Positions 21,416 to 32,010 are shown, counted from the stretch's first letter. The stretch is DNA of 64,000 nt from Micrasema longulum (GCA_022494885.1 JAGVSM010001185.1:1-64000); one strand, 5' to 3'. Translations and numbers: made by a program. Notes: generated from the letters alone by a model not told the origin.

Positions 21416-22205
21416 ATAACTTAAGATTTTGGTTTAGCCACGTCTTTCTTGGTCATCCTCGTTCCACGTTACCGTTCATTCTCGCCATGTATACCTATTT
21501 TACCATTCTTTCGTCATCCACGGTGTATTTTCCATTACCTCCTTCCATATCCTCTCTGTCCCACATGCTGATATGCCTCAAAATAGAGGCTTGGCGGGTT
21601 ATTCCTTTAAAAAATATATATAAAATTCGTTCTACAGGACCAAATCATCTTAGAGACCATTTTTTAATCTTATCAATTATACCTGACTCAGATTTACACT
21701 CTCGCCTAATTTCATCATTCATAACCCTGTCATACGTTGATTTCCCACACATTCGTCTTAGACGTCGCATTTCAACCGCGTTTACTCGGCTAACATCCTT
21801 TCTCTGCCAGTTCCGTGTTTCACTTCCAAACATATGTGTTGGGACTAAAACTTCGTTGTGCACTGCCAGTTTGGCTTCGATTGACACATTTTTATTAGCT
21901 ATTACTGTGCTTAGTGCGCCGTTCATTTTGTTGCCCGCATTCACTCTCCTTTCAACATCTTTTTCTACTCTTCCATCTCTTGAAATCATGCTTTCCAGAT
22001 ACACAAGTTCTTCTACTTGTTTAAAACATTCGTTGTTTGCATGTATTATGCAGTCAGCAACCTCACTTCCTTTTTCAAATACCATCACTTTTGACTTACT
22101 TTCGTTCGTCACTAATTTGCTCTCCAGGCATACATTATACATTCTAGAGACTATTTGTTGCAAATCATTCTCGCTGCTTGCTAACAGAACTGCCATCATC
22201 CATCA
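21416..22205 (-). pseudogene. Non-LTR RT remnant, family of 23.4 and 34.7 kb
   Basis: The - strand ORF 22,199-21,645 reads MAVLLASSENDLQQIVSRMY, NESKSKVMVFEKGSE, VEELVYLESMISRDGRVEKD, NGALSTVIANKNVS, HNEVLVPTHMFGSETRNWQR and NAVEMRRLRRMCGKS, then IIDKIKKWSLR. The C-terminus continues, frameshifted, as MDDERMVK, MARMNGNVERG and PRKTWLNQ down to about 21,420. This is an RTE-like RT downstream of motif C. A 276-codon + strand frame over the same bases is its antisense shadow. Confidence 0.8.
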
Positions 22206-22608
22206 GTAAATAATTAAAATTACTGGGCCTCGAATAATAGTTTTTCTACTGTACTAATAATCCACTACATGTCTCGGGAAAGGAATAACACAAAAACAAA
22301 TAAATATATGCATAAAATGATTGCTTTTAAGGAAGTGTCGCTAATCAATCAATAATAACGTTTATTATACAGCAAAAGTTGACAAATTGTATTTCCGGTG
22401 TCTCATTCTACTTCCGGTTTACCGCTTTCGCTATGACGAGGGTGGGATGTGGGTGGCCATACAAAGCCACATTCATCAATCTATGTCGTCCAAGAAAGAC
22501 GTATCCATATAAACTATATCGCTTTCATATTGCTAACTTGCGAAGCCTGTTTTTGTTTTAGTAATTTATTTATTTATTTAAGGAAATAACAATATCCATA
22601 TTTTACTT
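22206..22608. other. Unassigned DNA
   Basis: Moderately GC-rich at 22,400-22,510 with a TTTA run at 22,563-22,580, possibly a LINE end. No recognisable coding content. Confidence 0.3.
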
Positions 22609-22732
22609 AAACACTATCATCATTCCCTTTTCCACACCCAGTGGTGCAAACGGCGTTGCGATTTTAAACAAAACAATGTAAATTTCCATCACAAGAAGTT
22701 AATTAGTTCTACGCTTCAGGTTCCTGCCTGCC

Positions 22733-23224
22733 CAGGGCCCCGATTACAGTGGGAAGTTAACAGAGTTGTCTTTGAATGTCTATAAAGAAAAACCTATATT
22801 TGTGAACGAAAATGAGTATGTTTGCATGAACATTTAAAGTATTTTCGACGGTAATTTAATAAGAAATAGAACATGTTTAGAAGAAAAACTTGCATGCATA
22901 TTCTGCTTTTCATACAGAAAACATAATTTTACTTTGCAGTTAAAATTGAATTTATTATAAATATAAAAGACGAGTGATACTTTTATCCACAAATTTGGAA
23001 TATCCTGTGACCGGTTTCATCGCTTTTGCGACATTTTCGAGGCTGGTCTTCCAGCGAAAGAAATAAAACCGGTCACTGGATATTCCAAATTTGTGGATTA
23101 AAATATCACTCGTCTTTTATTTATATAATAAATTAAAATGAACTTCCCTCAAGAATTTTTACTTGAAAACTTTAATGTTAAAATTGAAGATAAATGTTAA
23201 CTTCTCAATGGAATCTGGGCCCTG
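22733..23224. mobile_element. CAGGGCCC-ended MITE inside SINE-B2
   Basis: The left end CAGGGCCCCGATTACAGTGG and right end CCATTGAGAAGTTAAC...CAGGGCCC (reverse complement) form imperfect terminal repeats of about 40 bp. Relatives are at 41,893, 43,488, 44,556, 46,775 and 49,628. It is itself interrupted by PLE tails at about 22,955-23,132. The target duplication is not clear. Confidence 0.65.
22955..23132. mobile_element. Head-to-head pair of PLE tails
   Basis: Two copies of the same tail (ACCGGTCACTGGATATTCC, CAAATTTGTGGAT, ATCACTCGTCTTTTATTTA) point away from each other around 23,055. The - strand copy holds a hammerhead-like motif (23,052-23,000) with TCGCAAAAGCGA as stem II and GATGAAACCGGTCA. 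The + copy is truncated within stem II. Confidence 0.6.
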
Positions 23225-23369
23225 GAACAATAAATGCTTGCAGTTAAATCAGTCTTTAAAATGGATATTTCACGTTCGTCCTGTCAGGGATTGAAGCCAG
23301 GACCACAAGAATTGTAGGCGAACGCGCCAACCACTGTACAACGAGGCGAACTTTTCTACACTCGATTTC

Positions 23370-23650
23370 GCAGGTTGGTTTGGACATGTAGAGCGGATGG
23401 ACGGCGAAAGAATGCCTACAAAGATATACTTTGCAAATGCTGATGGATACAGACAACGAGAAAGATCGAGAATGACGTGACCTGACCAAATCTCACAAAT
23501 GTTTGAAGATGGACACGTTAAGTCTGAATAATCGGCGAGCGTGCATGAGAGACGTATGCATGTAGAGGAAGCGAGATCTATATGCAAAGACAGTGTGATA
23601 TGGGGTTCTACCCACTCTGCCTATCCCTGCTAGGAAACAGCGGGATAGTT
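23370..23650 (+). pseudogene. Non-LTR RT C-terminal remnant
   Basis: Reads GWFGHVERMDGERMPTKIYF, then ANADGYRQRERSRMT, DQISQMFEDGHVKS, HVEEARSICKDSVIW and STHSAYPC. This matches the 34,690-35,146 copy word for word in places. There are several stops and no catalytic core. Confidence 0.75.
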
Positions 23651-23893
23651 TGTTTGATAGTTTAGTTTCATTATAAATGTATGCAGCATCATTATAATTT
23701 CCATTAAAACTTATTTCCTTTTTGTCGCCCTGTGCTGGTGGTCAGCGCATTTCTTTCCACGCAAGAGGTCTCGAGTTTGATTCCCGACATAGTTGACTTG
23801 AAATATTTATTTAAAAATGTGTTTTTATATTTGAATATTTCATAGTTTCTGGACTGGCACCTGAAGCGTAAGACAGATTATCTTACCTTCACG

Positions 23894-25118
23894 CAGTGGC
23901 GGTAATTCCATAGAAGCCCATAAGCCGGGCTTGCCTATTAATTTTATTTCAAAATCAAATATCAAATCTGAACCAAACGCTTAAAAATAATTCATTTCGT
24001 TGTTTAAATTTCGCGCCGCATGAGAATTAGAGATCTGTTCGACGTTGGTACTGTTCGCATCCCGAGATCCGAACCGCATGAAATCTGTGTGCGCGAACGA
24101 CACTATGTCTTCTTATCTTGCTCACGCACGTGGGCTTCTTATGGGGCTTATTTCACGGTGCAACTCGCATGTGATGCAAACAGTAAACTCATCAAATGTT
24201 TGTCTGTATATGTTGAGTTTTATATGGGAATCTGAAGCCAGCTTCTTTAGGGTAAAGTTGGCAGAGAGCGCCTCTCGTATTTCGTATCGAACAAACTTTA
24301 CGATTGTTTATTATGCTCTTTTTTACGGAATTTGATAATTTTAAACGGTTTTTTTTATTTTAATTGTATAAAGACCCGTACTGGTTAAAATTTACGATAA
24401 TTTACTTCATTTTGTGCACACGTTATATATAAAATAAATTCGGAGATGGCCGACGTTTCTTTTTTATTTGCCTATATACTTTCCTTTTCCTATATCTTCT
24501 ATCAATTATAATTTATATTTATGTATCTATGGGTTCCGATGACTATTATTCAACTCTACGCACGCCATATTATATTGATGTAATTATTGGTAATGGTTGA
24601 TATCTGAGGAATTCCTTTATATAAAATAATATTGTGTTTTCTTTATTTCGTTTATTTAAACGACCTCAGAAAGATTATCCTATGCATATTTAAAAAAAAT
24701 ATTGTTATTCGTCATAATATGCCTTTTGGATGCTTTGTAGACTGTACAACTGTAGTGAAGAAAGCTCACATCATGTTTTCACACAAATGAATTCATCATC
24801 ATTCCTGTTCCGCACCTAATGGTGCATAGAGTACTGCAATCGCAGTGTATCTTGATCATTTTTGCTACATAAAGGTAAGATGATCAGTCTTACGCTTCAA
24901 GTACCAGTCCAGGGACTATGACACATTCTAGTGTAAAAACACCTTTTTAAATAAATATTTCATATCAACCATGTCGGCAATCGAACCCGAGACCTTTTAC
25001 ATGGTAGGTAAATGCGCTGGCCACTATACTATGAGGCTGTCAGAGAATTACACCACATGTGAATTTAAAAAATATATATATGGGCTTGCCTTACTCGTAA
25101 ACCCTAGGCACGCTACTG
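23894..25118. mobile_element. Non-autonomous hAT element with 8-bp duplication
   Basis: The ends CAGTGGCGG and CACGCTACTG are hAT-like inverted repeats, flanked by an exact 8-bp direct repeat CCTTCACG (23,886-23,893 and 25,119-25,126). Subterminal words GCCCATAAGCCGGGCTTGCC (left) and GGGCTTGCCTTACTCG (right) add to the pairing. No transposase reading is visible. It contains a reverse-strand SINE-B near its right end. Confidence 0.8.
24791..25043 (-). mobile_element. SINE-B, full-length copy inside the hAT element
   Basis: Minus strand: head CTCATAGTATAGTGGCCAGC (A box), GGTCTCGGGTTCGATTGCC (B box), CATGGTTGATATGAAATATT, CTGGACTGGTACTTGAAGCG, ATTGCAGTACTCTATGCACC, ending in ATGATGATGAATT. 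Length is about 250 bp; it is the most complete SINE-B in the window. Confidence 0.8.
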
Positions 25119-25202
25119 CCTTCACGTAACAAAAATTATCAAGATATTACTATTGGTGTACTAATGCAGTGGCCTATGCACCATTAGGTGCCGAAAGGGA
25201 TT

Positions 25203-25455
25203 GATAAATTTCCCTTTCCGCGCCCATTGGTGTAAAGGGCACTGCATTGGTAAACAAAACGCAGAGTATTTCGATCATCTGTTACTTGAAAGTAATTGAT
25301 CAGTTCTACACGTTAGATGTAAGTCCAGAAACAATATTTGGATTGTTATGCTAGCACAAACTTTAAAATCATTATTTCACGTTAAATCTGCCAGGAATCG
25401 AATCCAGAACCTCAAGAATTGTAAACAAACGCGCCAACCACATTATAACGAGTCG
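25203..25455 (-). mobile_element. SINE-B2, uninterrupted copy
   Basis: Minus strand: head GTTGGCGCGTTTGTTTACAA, then GGTTCTGGATTCGATTCC (B box), a body with TGTTTCTGGACTTAC, and the tail CAGTGCCCTTTACACC, ATGGGCGCGGAAAGGG. It shows the intact form of the SINE broken at 22.7-23.2 kb. Confidence 0.75.
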
Positions 25456-25489
25456 TACTTATCTTCACTCAATTTCCTTATTTCGGATT

Positions 25490-25585
25490 TTTACTTGAGA
25501 GCAGCCATCGAGTCGAAAACATTCGTTTGGAGTTCTGGTTATATTTCGCACAGTGAACTGATTTTTTTATTCGCCTGGATACAAA
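25490..25585. repeat. Dispersed repeat, second copy of 478-565
   Basis: AGCAGCCATCGAGTCGAAAA, GGAGTTCTGGTTATATTTCG. No function apparent. Confidence 0.4.
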
Positions 25586-26080
25586 TATTATAATTAATTA
25601 TATGTTTAAAATTACTCAAAAATCATGACCAAATAATGTCAATCGTGAAAATTATCTACACGAGCGACATCTTTACGCGATGTAAGTAATTGTTAATTAA
25701 AGAAATAGTTCGTAAAACAATCAACAGGTAGAGCTATAGTCATCTATGGTTGTCAATAATGCACGGATGAAAAGTGTGACGTATAATACAAGATTATTTC
25801 ACTGCAAAAAAAAAAATAAACAAGTTTTTTGTTTCGAGAATGACGTTGGTGTTGACAGCAACACTTTTTTTGATGACCGTGTTTATTAAAATTTTATTCA
25901 TAGATTTTTTTACACGTTTTGTATTAGAAAAATAAAGTACCCCGTGCTAAGGGAAACATTTTTCATAATCTTTAACTCTCTCTTTGGTGATGTAATCAGT
26001 ACACATTGCATTTTGTGGTTTTATTATCTCTTTAAACATACTGGATTGAGATTTTCGGTATTTCTTAGTTATACATTTAC
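25586..26080. other. Unassigned DNA
   Basis: Nothing recognised. Confidence 0.3.
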
Positions 26081-26858
26081 GCATAGAATTAAGAATAGTC
26101 CAGAAACCGCATACGAGCATCAGACAGGAGGCGACTTAACTACTCATAAATGAGTAGTTTTAAGTTTTGACACATTAGTTTCTTTCTAGACGTCGCTCAG
26201 TACGCAACTCCTGATTTAAATTCAACTACGCCGTGCTGTGTCGTTTTAAAGTGTAGAAATACTGCTAGGATCTTAAAGAAACAGGATGCAATCACATTGC
26301 ATGCGTAATTGGAAAATGAATGTGTATGTAACAAATGCATTACTTAAAAATTGAATTATTTTTCTATCTGTCAGATTGTCGAAGAAATCAAAATGGATAT
26401 ATCGTAAGTGTTGCCAGGATAGTAAATTTGTTTACCCTACTTTAATCATCTAATGAGATAACTAATGCGAATTGGAACTCGGATCAAACAACTCTGTGGT
26501 GGACATTTAACCGATATTATCTTTAAAACATCAAATATTATTTAACATGATATAAAAATATCAATAAAATAAAATGTGTTTTGTATTTTAAGTTCAAAAA
26601 TCATTAATTTAATTACTTTTATTAAATGACCCTTTACTCATCTACTTTGTTGTGTCAATCAATATTTCCGCGTTCACAATAAAATTTTAGAGAAATTAAC
26701 AGATGGATTTTTTTTAACCTTATATTTGTGTCATGATTATATTGTCATGTCTCATCGTGCAACATTACGCGGCGACATCACGAATGCGCGTGGTGAAAGT
26801 GGGGCATAGTGGGGGAAGTTTTGGACACAGTCTGATCTATTCAAATATGATTCTATGC
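26081..26858 (+). mobile_element. Element B, copy 2, with a THAP-like exon remnant
   Basis: Starts GCATAGAATTAAGAATAGTC and follows 17,485-18,216 in inverse orientation; the last 18 bases of the right end are missing. Near 26,228 the + frame reads PCCVVLKCRNTARILKKQ then DAITLHA. This is the spacing of the first zinc ligands and the following LHxFP region of THAP DNA-binding domains (the start ATG has become ACG). A GTATGT follows about 100 bases on, with a pyrimidine-rich CTGTCAG further down, suggesting an intron. THAP domains occur in P-element-like transposases; the assignment is tentative. Confidence 0.55.
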
Positions 26859-27139
26859 TTTTTTAAATAATAATAATTAATATTTACGTAATATTTTTTT
26901 ATTAAATAGTAAATTGGGCACATGAAAAGTATTTTGTAACAAATCGGAAATGAATCACTAATGCATTCAAAAGTTTACCAATGTGTCGTATGTCATATAT
27001 AAAAGTACCAAATATACGGTTGTCTGCAATTAAAATATCTGGACCTTAAACAATAAATCACGGGAGTCACAAAGGATGAATTACCCCCCCCCCCTTCCCT
27101 TAGATCGGGACAAAGACGGCACAGACAATATAAGGTACA
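26859..27139. other. Unassigned DNA with a C-homopolymer
   Basis: A run of C at about 27,085-27,094; otherwise nothing. Confidence 0.3.
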
Positions 27140-27240
27140 GATATAATTTTATAACAGATACCAGATAGGAGCTAGATTACAGCACGTCTTGCAGCTACAG
27201 AGCGCATGGATGATATGAGCCCCAATGTACACCAACAAGC
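27140..27240 (+). repeat. Repeat E fragment
   Basis: GAGCTAGATTACAGCACGTC and TTGCAGCTACAGAGCGCATG, shared with 29,840-29,975 and, inverted, 46,200-46,640. Confidence 0.5.
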
Positions 27241-29040
27241 TACAAAAAGTGGCTTGGTGGGATTTTAGTTTTAGTAAAAATATAACAAGTGATTTTTGTT
27301 TTTAAATTGTAAAAATGTATAATTATACTATTAAAATAAAATAAAAAATAAAAAAAATCAACATTATTTAAAAATTGAATTTTGCTGATTCTAATTATTG
27401 TTTCAATTATTTTAATAATTAACTCAAATAAAACCAAACATATGCACATAAGATCACCAAACTATAAAACTCACACAACACCGTCAATTTTATCACTGAT
27501 AAACTATCCATTTTGATTACCGAAAATGATGACTTTTGACAGATCGCGTGCTTATTCCAGCGTTATACCACATAATGTACAGGTATAAGATTCTATGGTC
27601 GCCATCCCAGATATAAACCGAGTTTAACTCGATGCGAGGTTTATAAGTAATACTTTTTGCTTTACCATCATTATTCTAGTACTTTTCGATTTATAAGTAA
27701 GGCCCATAGCAAAAATGGGAGAAGACAAAACTATTGTTTATAAATAAAAATGTGTATTACAGACTTTGCATGCATGTAAAATTCATACATAGTAGAAGTA
27801 AAACCTTTTCATTTTTTTATTATGTCGAAGGAGCGTGTTCTGACTGGGATTTAAAAAAAGTTTTTTCAATGTTTTGCTTTTCTCACAATATTTTTTCAAA
27901 ATATTTAATGAGATTTGATTTGAACAATAAACTTTTTGTCAGGAATGCTTTCGTTTTCAAAATAAATTTAATTTTCAAAGCCATTCAACAATTTTGTGAT
28001 TATAATGCGAAAAGTTGTTTACATCTTTCAAATTAATTTAATTATCTTATTCTTCTTGTGGAATTGTTGGGCTGGATTAAAAAGTGGGCTACGCCTTTTA
28101 AAGAAATCGTTTGGTTTTATTTTATAGGGAAATTTTTAATAACTCCAAGCTTTGGAAAACGATTTTGTTCTACGCAATAGAGAAATATTACGAATACCGA
28201 TAAAAATATATTAAAAGGATTTAGAATAATTAATTGAATTTTCAAAATCAATGTGGATATTGTGGAGAAATATTTTAATATATATATAAAAACTTCCCAA
28301 CCTAAATAATAGCGTAATTCATAACCGCCTCTAAATCTTGAGAAACAGATTTCAATTATACTTCTCGATACCGTAAACTTAGCATTGTCCATTGAGTTAG
28401 TGAAGCATAATTCAAAATCTCATAAATCTTTTTTCAAAGTTTTTCGCAATTGGAGATTTCTAAGTTTGCTTTTTTATACCCAATAATTTAAAAAAGAAAA
28501 TCTAAAAAAAAAAATATAACTGAAAAATGCGACATGTTTGGCACTGATAGTTGTGACTTGTGACTTCGAGATTCGTGACCTTGTTCCAAAAAAAAAATTG
28601 AATGTTTTGGGACAAAGTTGAAAATGAACATGAATCGTAACGTATTAGGGGCGTGGCCAATGCAATGACCGTTTTTGCCGGAATTCAAAATTACAAATTT
28701 AAAAATATTTTTCATGCTACTAATAAGTAGCAAAAAATTGTTTTTTTTACTTGAGAGTATTTTACAGACCCTTATTTCCCCATTGAGCAAATTTTATTTT
28801 AAAAAATAACATACGAATTACAAACTTAAATTCAAGACGTAAATCTTATAAAAAGAAAAAATGCATAAAAGAAACTCTTGTCAATTGTTTTGAGAATCCT
28901 GCTCCGGAGAACTCGGATACATGGAATAGATTAATATACAGAGCAGTGTTGTTTGGCAGGTTGGTCCTGTATATTGGAATATGAAACGATCTATGCTGAC
29001 GCTGTCTTAGGATCAGAATCATACAAAATCTAAACCAATC
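27241..29040. other. Longest stretch without recognisable content
   Basis: About 1.8 kb of AT-rich DNA. Several frames of 60-100 codons occur (for example 27,734-28,036 + and 28,117-28,392 -), but they are Phe/Ile/Asn/Lys-rich, as expected of random AT-rich sequence. No repeat partner was found by eye. Confidence 0.35.
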
Positions 29041-29100
29041 TATCATCAATGATCTTAGGATTATCGACCATACCGCGCAACATTAGATAAAAATGGGTTG
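29041..29100 (+). repeat. Short repeat shared with 59,940-59,995
   Basis: ATTATCGACCATACCGCGCA against ATTATCGATCATACCGCGCA, followed by GATAAAAAT. The second copy lies directly upstream of an RT ORF. Confidence 0.45.
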
Positions 29101-29748
29101 TCAAATACAGATTCCTTCCATGTAGATTCTAAACTAACTGTTGTAGCCAAACATATCCTGGAAAAACTCGGTCGTGTAGAGCCAATGAAAATACCCGCAC
29201 TATATCATGTAGAGATATCAGAAACCTCTTTTGGATTTTCCCTATCATAAGAGAGTACTTTAGATCAGTTCATGCGGCCCCCAATGTCAGTGTAATGTGG
29301 CGACCCCCGTAACTTAACAAACATATGTATGTATGTGGCCCGAAGAAAAGATAAGTTGATCATGAATGCTTTAAAGCAATCATGATGTTTCGTATATATT
29401 TAGATTTGTTTTAAAAAATGCAATAGTAAATTTTCGATTGTCATAAAGAAAATAGTAAAAATGTGACACTATTTGAACATGGCGTCGGTCAAATAAATGT
29501 TCGTCATAAAGCCATCAAGTGCGTAGATCGTAAATAAAGCTAGAATTATAATGAGACTTTTTTGTATAATTTATTAAGTATACTTCACTAAAAATATTGT
29601 TTTATTTTAGTTTTTATAACTATTTTATCCAATTTGCGATACAAATAACTTCAATTAAAGAATTAAACAGAATAAATTGAATTGTATGTGATTTTTTAAA
29701 TAAAAAAAATAAAAAATCCTGGACAAAAAGATGCACACGTCCATTTAC
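29101..29748. other. Unassigned DNA
   Basis: No recognisable element. Confidence 0.3.
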
Positions 29749-29975
29749 TCAATAATAATGATAATAATGTTTGGATAATTTATATAGCGCCATTTTTGTG
29801 AAAATCACCTCAAGGGCGCTGTACAATAAATAAATATCCCAACACGTCTTGCTGCTACAGAGCGCATGGACTGTTGGGATTCTAGTTCCTCGTCTCCAAT
29901 TATGATATATTACAATTATGATATATATGAGCTAGATAACAGAACGTCTTGCAGCTACAGAACGCATGACAATGA
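29749..29975 (+). repeat. Repeat E, inverted copy of 46,475-46,700
   Basis: Carries AATGTTTGGATAATTTATAT, AGCGCCATTTTTGTGAAAAT, CACCTCAAGGGCGCTGTACA, CTTGCTGCTACAGAGCGCAT and ATTCTAGTTCCTCGTCTC in order. The reverse strand at 46.5-46.7 kb has the same words in the same order with few changes. AGCGCC/GGCGCT can pair as a hairpin. Confidence 0.7.
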
Positions 29976-29999
29976 AGTTTAGATAGTATACTATTGTTA

Positions 30000-30200
30000 A
30001 TTTAAATTTATTTCTAAGAGATTATTCGAGAAATTTAGGAAAGGATCGAGGAACATGACGACTTTGCTATTTCCGCAGCATATGTTATGTTATATTTCCG
30101 ACACATGCAGTTCAAAGGTGTATGGTATGACGCATTGCTTGAAAATTGAGTTAATTTGAATATACCCCGGTGTCTGAGTGTTCACAATTCCGCATTTATT
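30000..30200 (+). repeat. Dispersed repeat D, copy 3
   Basis: TATATTTCCGACACATGCAG, AAAGGTGTATGGTATG, CAATTCCGCATTTATTTGTT. Confidence 0.5.
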
Positions 30201-30256
30201 TGTTTAAACAGAAAACACACAGTAAATAATGTTTTTTTATTCCAAATGAAGAAGTT

Positions 30257-30810
30257 CATTGAAAGCCTCGCCCCATCCACCTACCCGGATCTGTTTTAAA
30301 GATTTTGTGGCCTCTTTTCAGATCCGCACATTACAAAAACAATGATTTTTAGCTGTAATGAACGGTAAATTATTTTTCTTTTAAAAAAAAATCTCTGTTT
30401 ACAAAAGATTCGCTTATTTAAAAAAAAAATACATTTACTGCTTTCAATGACCCTATCGCTGTCAGAGCAACCTAAGTATATACAGTCAATTTGTCTGTCA
30501 CCCTCAACCAAATTTTCTCAATTTTGACGGCGATAGGGTATGTTAGTTCATTAGCTTGTTAGTAAACCGGAAGAAACAATCGGGAGAACCTGACCGTTAC
30601 CACCCCTCCACTGGCAAAATAATTCAAACCTATTAAGCCCAAAAAATAAAACATTGTTCATAAATTCGCTTTATTCCTAGCACCACCCATTCAAGACGAA
30701 AACCTAGCATCAACCTATTAAAAATCTAGCATCCTAATCAAGACCTATCAACTAATCTATCAACCGACCTATCAACCAACCTAACAACCAACCTACCCAA
30801 CCCGAATGAC
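30257..30810. repeat. Dispersed repeat C, copy 2
   Basis: Direct counterpart of 18,345-18,830, ending in a tandem of CAACC(T/G)A and ATCAAC units (30,740-30,800) that is longer here than in copy 1. Confidence 0.55.
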
Positions 30811-30839
30811 GAAGTTTAGTGTTTTTTTTATTACTATTT

Positions 30840-30960
30840 GTTAATATAATAATAATAAAAATACGTATTTAGTTTTATTCCACTTTTATTTATAAATTTT
30901 TACCAGTGACCGTGTTTTGTCGAGACCGACATCGTCAGACTGGTGGGAGACTAAACAATT
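30840..30960 (-). ncRNA. Well-formed hammerhead-like PLE tail
   Basis: Minus strand, 30,944-30,902: stem I ACCAGT, CTGACGA, stem II TGTCG-GTCT-CGACA, then AAAAC where GAAAC is expected, ACGGTC, and ACTGGT closing stem I as a perfect 6-bp helix. The tail GTGGAATAAAACTA follows. All helices are intact; the G-to-A change in the GAAA core is the one expected disabling difference. Confidence 0.6.
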
Positions 30961-31097
30961 TTTTATGTTATGTACAAATGCAAGCAGGGGATGTAAATCA
31001 TGATTTTATATAATTATGGAAATAAAAGAATTTAAATTGAAATCATTTAAGTATAATGTCATAACAATAATAAGAATATAAGTTTTGTTTAAATGTA

Positions 31098-31463
31098 TAC
31101 AGGATGTTCTATAAACCCTGTCACATCCAAAACCACGATGATCAGTATGGGCAAGAAGACATATTCGCATATTTAAAAAAAATATTTAGAACAAAGAAAA
31201 AAAATCAAATAAAATATTTAAAAAAACAAATGGTTGCTTACTTCTGCAGGGGAGAAGTGAGGGGAGCGCGGCGCAGTGTCAGACTCCCCCCTTCCTCCTC
31301 CTCGTTTTACCCCTGCAGAAGTAAGCAACTATTTGCTTTTTCTGATTTTTTATATTTTTAAATTACATTCGTTCTAAAATAATATTTTAATGTGCCAATA
31401 TGTCTTCTTGCTCATACTGATCATCGTGGTTTCGGATTTGACAGGGTTTAAAGATCACCCTGT
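31098..31463. mobile_element. Foldback MITE with TACAGG ends
   Basis: A near-complete palindrome: AACCACGATGATCAGTATGG (31,130s) and its reverse near 31,415-31,435; GCAAGAAGACATATT on both arms; and AAATGGTTGCTTACTTCTGC mirrored around a GC-rich centre (31,255-31,305). The ends TACAGGATG and CACCCTGTA are inverted. The 85-codon frame across it is not a gene. Confidence 0.75.
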
Positions 31464-31649
31464 AAAATAAAAACTGGTGTAAATCAAATAATTTTATGAA
31501 GTTTTATAATGAAATGTATTTGAACTATATGTATTTAAACTTAATTAAAACTATAGCAGGGGCCGTTGGTTGGTAGTTCCATCGACAGCTATGTCCTCCA
31601 GGCCCGAGGTAATTAAGTGATTCTCTGAAAGCAAAATTTGTTAATACAC

Positions 31650-32010
31650 TATCAAAAAAAGATAAATTAATTTTATTGACAATTTTATGTATCATATTAT
31701 CACCGCTATATTTTTTTTTGGTTTTGCGATTTTAAAATTACTCCGCCTGTGACGTCGTAAGTTCTCTACGCTGAGTCGTCCTTATTCGTGGGTTAACTCC
31801 CAGGTAACCGGAAATGTATCACAACACTCTGTCATTGGTCGATTTCGGAAAACTAGTGATGTCGTTCAAAGTAGTTCATTTTTATAATTTTTTTATCAAA
31901 GTAAGAAAATATTTTTCGTATCCTATTTCCCGATGCACTAAACTTCCTGATTTGTTAGCAATTCCCACAAATCCCTCCTTTTCAATTTCCGCTCGCAAAA
32001 CTTGGTGTTA
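31650..32010 (+). promoter_or_regulatory. PLE terminal module with CRE/CCAAT-like boxes, copy 3
   Basis: CTCCGCCTGTGACGTCGTAA (31,741-31,760), GTCATTGGTCG (inverted CCAAT), and AGTGATGTCGTTCAAAGTAG. Order and spacing follow the copy at 6,005-6,375. The CREs are slightly degraded. Confidence 0.45.

Larger units (their letters stand above)
22609..23350 (-). mobile_element. SINE-B2, split by a MITE
   Basis: The 3' body (22,609-22,732) and the head (23,225-23,350) of one reverse-strand SINE flank a MITE. The head shows GTTGGCGCGTTCGCC, ATTCTTGTGGTCC and a B-box-like GGCTTCAATCCC on the - strand. An uninterrupted relative at 25,203-25,455 shows the two parts are normally continuous. Confidence 0.7.
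23735..25215 (+). mobile_element. SINE-B (tRNA-derived), split by a hAT element
   Basis: Head with GTGGTCAGCGCATTT and GAGTTTGATTCCCG (B box), then CATAGTTGACTTGAAATATT and CTGGACTGGCACCTGAAGCG. It stops at CCTTCACG (23,893), resumes after the second CCTTCACG (25,126) and ends with TGCACCATTAGGTGCCG. The joined order equals the unbroken copy at 24,791-25,043. Confidence 0.75.

Noticed and set aside
21379..22209. 276-codon + strand ORF, the longest in the window
   Set aside because: It is antisense to a - strand RT remnant with clear RT words (VMVFEKGSE, VEELVYLESMISRDGR). The + reading has no recognisable content.
24020..24335. Two overlapping + ORFs inside the hAT element
   Set aside because: No hAT transposase words (no BED finger, no hAT dimerisation motif). 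Likely chance in a GC-richer patch.
31104..31361. 85-codon ORF across a GC-rich centre
   Set aside because: It lies wholly within a palindromic MITE and reads through both arms.
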